From contig JACCZL010000244.1 of NCBI GenBank assembly GCA_013695975.1, forward strand, positions 1-6,575: DNA of 6,575 nt, written 5' to 3'. A model generated the notes under the pieces. The model worked only from the letters and a program-made list of their open reading frames with translations, was not told where the DNA came from and did not search any database. How positions within the stretch are numbered: position 1 is the stretch's first letter; each line of letters begins with the position of its first letter. This document shows, piece by piece, positions 1 to 6,575 of this stretch. A program made the position numbers and the translations under genes. The stretch comes from Chloroflexota bacterium (GTDB lineage: Bacteria > Chloroflexota > UBA6077 > JACCZL01).

Positions 1-846
1 GTGCCACGCGGCGCCGGCCTCGGCCAGACGCGCGGGCGGCCACGCCTCTGTCTCGCAGAAGCGCGGGAAGAACTCGAACTTCCAGGAGGGCGGGTCGAAC
101 CTGCCGAGGTGGGGGAACGCGCCGGCCGGGCCGCCGCGCAGCGTCTCGAGCGCCGAGCCGACACCGTCGGGTGGGATGCAGTTGACCAGTACCGCCACGG
201 CGCCGGCCTCCCGCATCGCCGCGGCAGCCTCGGCGAGCAGCTCGCCGCCCAGCAGGCGACCGTCCGGTCCGAGGACGAAGCTGGCCCAGAATGGCAACCC
301 GGCTGCTCGGGCGGCGTCCGCGGCTGCGCGGGCCTCGCCGAGCGTGTTCATCGACTCGAGCACGAGCAGGTCGGCCCCGGCCGCGGCGAGGATGACGGCC
401 AGCTCGGCGTGCTCGGCGCGCGCGACCGCCGCTTCGGGGGCGAGGTCGGGACGGAAGCAGTGCTCGAGTGGCGACAGCACGCCGGCAATGGCGGCCTCGT
501 CGCGGCCGCTCGCGGCGCGCGCCTCACGAGCGAGCTCGACGGCGCGGCGCGTCAGCTCGGCGGCGCGGTGCTCCAAGCCAGGGGCGCCGATGTGCCGCAT
601 GTGGGCGACGTCGCGGAAGACGTCGAGGTAGATGCGTCGATTGAGCTGGAACGTGTTGGTGCGGATCACGTCGGCGCCGGCCGCCAGGTACTCGCCGTAG
701 AGCGCGCGCACGGCGTCGGCGTCGGTCAGCATCCCATGCCCACGCCACCGCACCCCGCGTGTCACCAGCTCGCTCCCCATCGGCCCCCCGAGCACGACGG
801 GTCTGCCGCCCTCCAGCCTCTGGCGTACGGAATCGTAGGAGGTCAT
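1..846 (-). CDS. Homocysteine S-methyltransferase family protein (3' end beyond window)
   Basis: Predicted cytoplasmic zinc enzyme that moves a methyl group from a donor such as S-methylmethionine or betaine to homocysteine, giving methionine. The donor cannot be told from sequence. Read from the complement, 282 codons are visible with no stop. Family marks are the N-terminal loop GGPMGSEL (residues 20-27), TNTF (63-66) on an early TIM-barrel strand, ESMNTLGEA (164-172) matching the family's E-T-x5-EA region, and VNC (221-223), whose Cys223 corresponds to the first zinc ligand. The GGCCG segment with the other two ligand cysteines is expected a few residues past the left edge, so it is not missing but unseen. 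The ATG at 846-844 is preceded by GGAAAGG (minus strand, 859-853) with 6 nt spacing. Oddity: the usual Asp of the LDGxMGTEL loop is Gly20. Family call is firm, exact substrate is not. Confidence 0.9.
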   Translation of the reverse strand, partial: MTSYDSVRQRLEGGRPVVLGGPMGSELVTRGVRWRGHGMLTDADAVRALYGEYLAAGADVIRTNTFQLNRRIYLDVFRDVAHMRHIGAPGLEHRAAELTRRAVELAREARAASGRDEAAIAGVLSPLEHCFRPDLAPEAAVARAEHAELAVILAAAGADLLVLESMNTLGEARAAADAARAAGLPFWASFVLGPDGRLLGGELLAEAAAAMREAGAVAVLVNCIPPDGVGSALETLRGGPAGAFPHLGRFDPPSWKFEFFPRFCETEAWPPARLAEAGAAWH

Positions 847-876
847 CTGGCGCCTTTCCGCTTGTGGCGTGGCCCA

Positions 877-885
877 ATGCTAGCA
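877..885 (-). promoter_or_regulatory. Candidate extended -10 promoter element for the methyltransferase gene
   Basis: On the minus strand TGC-TAGCAT resembles an extended -10 (TGn followed by a TATAAT-like hexamer). It would start transcription near 870 and leave a leader of roughly 24 nt that contains the GGAAAGG ribosome binding site. No convincing -35 is seen, as is common for extended -10 promoters. Assigned by eye only. Confidence 0.3.
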
Positions 886-891
886 CGCCCC

Positions 892-897
892 TACAAT
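892..897 (+). promoter_or_regulatory. Candidate -10 box TACAAT for a leaderless MFS transcript
   Basis: TACAAT matches the sigma70 -10 consensus at five of six positions. It ends 8 nt before the GTG at 906, which is where transcription would be expected to begin. No -35 hexamer at 16-18 bp spacing is recognisable, and there is no Shine-Dalgarno sequence between the box and the GTG. The arrangement fits leaderless initiation. The first three bases (TAC) are shared with a CGCCCCTAC motif that recurs just after the gene. Confidence 0.4.
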
Positions 898-905
898 CTA
901 CTGCC

Positions 906-2096
906 GTGTCTTCCCCCACCAAACTCGACCCTCCCGAGCGCGCTCATTGGGGCATGCTCGCCCTGGCCTGGTCGGTCTATTTTGGCTTTGGCGTCGTGTC
1001 GGCCTCGCTGGCGGCGCTGATCACGCCGATCCGGTCGGACCTCAGCCTGAGCTATGCCCAGGCCGGTCTGGTCTTCGGCGCCTGGCAGCTCGTTTACATC
1101 GTCGTCTCCTACCCCGCGGGGCTCTTCGTCGATCGTGTCGGCACCCGGCGGGCGCTCACGCTCGGGGCGTTGCTCGTGGCGGCCTCGGCCTACGGCCGGG
1201 CGATCGCCATCGACTTCCCGACGCTCTTCGCGGCCGTGGCCCTCTTCGGCTGTGGCGGGCCGATCGTCTCGATCGGCCTGCCGAAGGTGGTCGCTGGCTG
1301 GTTCACGGGCCGCCCTCGGGCCGTGGCTTCAGGCATCTACACGACCGGGTCGACGAGCGGAAACGTGGTGGCGCTGGCCGCGACGAACGCCCTGATCTTG
1401 CCGCTCCTCGGGAGCTGGCGGCTCACCTGCACCGCGTATGGCGTGCTGGCGACCGCCATCGCCGTCGGCTGGTGGCTGCTCGCTCGCGACCCGCCGCCGG
1501 CCGACGGGCGCGGCCGTCATGACGGCCCCGGCGCCTGGCGGACCGTCGTCCAGACCAGGGCGGTCTGGCTCGTCGTGGTCGTCGGCTTTACCGGTTTCAT
1601 GATCGGCCACGGCTTCCGCAACTGGCTCCCCCAGATCCTTGAGAGCAAGGGGCTCAGCCCGGCCGACGCCGGCTATCTCGCGGCCCTGCCTGGCGTCTCG
1701 AGCATCTTCGGCAGCATCCTGATCGCCCGCCTGGCGGCGCGGGTGGGCCGCAAGCCGGTCGTCGCGACGCTCCTGCTCGTCGTGGCCGCCAGTCTCCTGG
1801 CCGTCAGCGTCCTCGACGGCCCGGCCCTGGTCCTGATTCTCGTGGTGCAGGGCTTCTGCGCCGGCGCGATCCTGCCACTCCTCCTGTCGATGCTGATGGA
1901 CCTCCGCGAAGTCGGCGCTTCGGCGATGGGCACCGCCGCGGGCATGTACTTCGCGTTCGGCGAGATCGGCGGCTTCGCCGGGCCGGCCCTGATGGGGCTC
2001 CTCAAGGACCTGACCGGCGCCTTTACGACCGGCCTGGTCCTCCTGGCCGGCATCACCCTCGTGATGCTGCTGCCGACCTCCCTCTTACGTCGGTAG
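906..2096 (+). CDS. MFS transporter, CynX/NimT-like
   Basis: Integral inner-membrane protein of 396 residues, the usual size for a 12-helix major facilitator; substrate unknown. After a short polar N-terminus, TM1 spans about residues 17-40. The MFS loop 2-3 signature is clear (PAGLFVDRVGTRRAL, 70-84) and its half-repeat appears in the C-terminal half (IARLAARVGRKP, 273-284). A short charged central loop (194-212) separates the two six-helix halves. The segments SKGLSPADAGYLAALPG (247-263) and FGEIGGFAGPALMG (351-364) are of the type seen in cyanate/nitroimidazole and related small organic-anion carriers. The frame stays open upstream to an ATG at 759, but that region overlaps the divergent methyltransferase and lacks transporter-like sequence, so GTG 906 is preferred; ATG 954 would cut into TM1 and has no ribosome binding site. 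It converges on the fusion gene, with 48 bp between stops. Its TAG stop lies inside a palindrome. Confidence 0.88.
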   Translation: MSSPTKLDPPERAHWGMLALAWSVYFGFGVVSASLAALITPIRSDLSLSYAQAGLVFGAWQLVYIVVSYPAGLFVDRVGTRRALTLGALLVAASAYGRAIAIDFPTLFAAVALFGCGGPIVSIGLPKVVAGWFTGRPRAVASGIYTTGSTSGNVVALAATNALILPLLGSWRLTCTAYGVLATAIAVGWWLLARDPPPADGRGRHDGPGAWRTVVQTRAVWLVVVVGFTGFMIGHGFRNWLPQILESKGLSPADAGYLAALPGVSSIFGSILIARLAARVGRKPVVATLLLVVAASLLAVSVLDGPALVLILVVQGFCAGAILPLLLSMLMDLREVGASAMGTAAGMYFAFGEIGGFAGPALMGLLKDLTGAFTTGLVLLAGITLVMLLPTSLLRR

Positions 2097-2120
2097 GGGC
2101 GGCTCGCGAACCGCCCCTAC
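2093..2120. repeat. 28-bp REP-like palindrome between convergent genes, possible bidirectional terminator
   Basis: Arms GTAGGGGCGG (2093-2102) and CCGCCCCTAC (2111-2120) are perfect inverse complements around the 8-nt centre CTCGCGAA. If C2103 were T, all 28 bases would be one perfect palindrome. The stem is strong enough to act as a two-way terminator for the converging genes ending at 2096 and 2145, but there is no T-run on either side, so intrinsic termination is uncertain. The form (GTAGGGGCGG...CCGCCCCTAC) resembles short dispersed palindromes in GC-rich bacterial genomes; that likeness is from memory. The transporter's TAG stop (2094-2096) lies in the left arm. Confidence 0.7.
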
Positions 2121-2144
2121 GAGCGCGCCCATCCGTTCGCAGCG

Positions 2145-6287
<4,143 letters not shown>

Positions 6288-6290
6288 GCT

Positions 6291-6298
6291 CCTCCTTT
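6291..6298 (-). promoter_or_regulatory. Shine-Dalgarno sequence AAAGGAGG of the fusion gene
   Basis: On the minus strand AAAGGAGG matches the anti-Shine-Dalgarno sequence over eight bases and lies 3 nt before the GTG at 6287. The spacing is shorter than the usual 5-9 nt, but no other in-frame ATG, GTG or TTG lies at a better distance. It decides the start: it excludes the in-frame ATG at 6413. Confidence 0.7.
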
Positions 6299-6322
6299 GG
6301 CAGTCGCCGCGCGATCCTGAAG

Positions 6323-6370
6323 AGCGCCCATATTCTAGGCCCTTCCTGGTGTACCGGGCAAAGCGCCCAT
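6323..6370 (-). repeat. Pair of 9-bp direct repeats bracketing the promoter, possible operator
   Basis: ATGGGCGCT (minus strand) occurs at 6370-6362 and 6331-6323, offset by 39 bp. The first copy ends where the -35 begins and the second begins where the -10 ends. Such placement could serve a regulator that bridges or occludes the promoter, but 39 bp is not a whole number of helical turns and the match is short, so chance is possible. Confidence 0.35.
6332..6361 (-). promoter_or_regulatory. Sigma70-like promoter of the fusion gene
   Basis: On the minus strand TTGCCC (6361-6356) and TAGAAT (6337-6332) are separated by 18 bp, a good fit to -35 and -10 hexamers. Transcription would begin near 6325 and leave a leader of about 38 nt with the AAAGGAGG site. 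Both hexamers directly abut copies of ATGGGCGCT, one upstream of the -35 and one downstream of the -10. Confidence 0.6.
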
Positions 6371-6472
6371 GCCTTGTTCGAACGGCCGACCGGCCATCGG
6401 CGGCGCTCGTCACCGGCCGACGACTCGCCCGTTCTTATGGTGACTTACCCACCCCGCGGCGGAGGCGTCGTA

Positions 6473-6575
6473 ATGGCCCGATGGTGCGCCCCGGCATTCG
6501 CCTTGCTCATCCTGTTTGCGCCGGCCGCTGTCCGCGCTGAGCCCGATCCGGCCCGCGCTCCGCTCCCGAACAACC
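6473..6575 (+). CDS. Secreted protein, N-terminal fragment (continues beyond window)
   Basis: Thirty-four codons and one extra base are visible before the right edge. ATG 6473 has a good ribosome binding site, GGAGG at 6461-6465 with 7 nt spacing. The product begins with a short positive N-region (Arg3), a hydrophobic core at about residues 8-20 and a likely signal peptidase I site after VRA (20-22), then an acidic, proline-rich mature start (EPDPAR). It is therefore probably exported. Too little is present to name a family. It diverges from the fusion gene across 185 bp, so a role near the cell surface is possible but unproven. A TATGGT at 6436-6441 could be its -10 box, without a recognisable -35. 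Confidence 0.65.
   Translation, partial: MARWCAPAFALLILFAPAAVRAEPDPARAPLPNN

Noticed and set aside
759..905. N-terminal extension of the MFS transporter to ATG 759
   Set aside because: The extension overlaps the divergent methyltransferase start and its promoter region, and reads as Arg/Pro/Ser-rich sequence with no transporter character.
1..1020. Plus-strand open frame of 339 codons covering the left end
   Set aside because: It lies over the minus-strand methyltransferase, which has recognisable family motifs, and the predicted protein is low-complexity Arg/Gly/Ala sequence.
6323..6370. The two ATGGGCGCT copies as a 9-bp target-site duplication around a small insert
   Set aside because: Only 30 bp lie between the copies, they have no terminal inverted repeats, and they hold a well-formed promoter.
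6376..6383. GTTCGAAC palindrome in the right intergenic region as an operator
   Set aside because: An 8-bp palindrome is expected by chance, and it has no second copy or clear relation to either promoter.
6288..6413. N-terminal extension of the fusion gene to the in-frame ATG at 6413
   Set aside because: The extension spans the -35/-10 promoter and the AAAGGAGG site, so it would not be on the transcript; its residues are basic and low-complexity.

Overview
The window is GC-rich throughout and carries four protein-coding genes, two of them cut by the window edges. No RNA gene, CRISPR array, insertion sequence or integrase is visible. The lineage cannot be fixed from 6.6 kb. The GC content, GTG starts, an apparently leaderless gene and a WbpM/FlaA1-type dehydratase joined to a TPR-bearing O-antigen polymerase/ligase would suit a GC-rich environmental bacterium such as Chloroflexota or Rokubacteria. 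This is a low-confidence guess.

Layout. (1) Positions 1-846, minus strand: a homocysteine S-methyltransferase family gene whose 3' end lies beyond the left edge. (2) Positions 847-905: a 59-bp divergent intergenic region with candidate promoters both ways. (3) Positions 906-2096, plus strand: a 12-TM-type MFS transporter of the CynX/NimT-like kind, probably starting at a leaderless GTG. (4) Positions 2093-2120: a near-perfect 28-bp palindrome that supplies the transporter's stop codon and sits between two convergent genes. (5) Positions 2145-6287, minus strand: one uninterrupted 1380-codon gene encoding a membrane-anchored nucleotide-sugar 4,6-dehydratase (CapD/WbpM/FlaA1 type), a proline-rich linker, a Wzy/WaaL-type O-antigen polymerase/ligase and a C-terminal TPR array. 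(6) Positions 6288-6472: a 185-bp divergent intergenic region with a good sigma70-like promoter for the fusion gene. (7) Positions 6473-6575, plus strand: the start of a secreted protein with a clear ribosome binding site and signal peptide, cut by the right edge.

How the parts relate. The fusion gene joins two steps of surface-polysaccharide assembly: making a UDP-linked deoxy/keto sugar precursor on the cytoplasmic face, and polymerising or transferring the lipid-linked glycan on the outer face. These are normally separate proteins encoded in the same locus. The linker DNA looks like former intergenic sequence, and both other frames carry a TAG in it. A recent fusion by stop loss, or a sequence error joining two adjacent genes, are therefore both live explanations. 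The methyltransferase and the MFS transporter diverge from a shared short promoter region and may be co-regulated, but nothing shows that they share a substrate.
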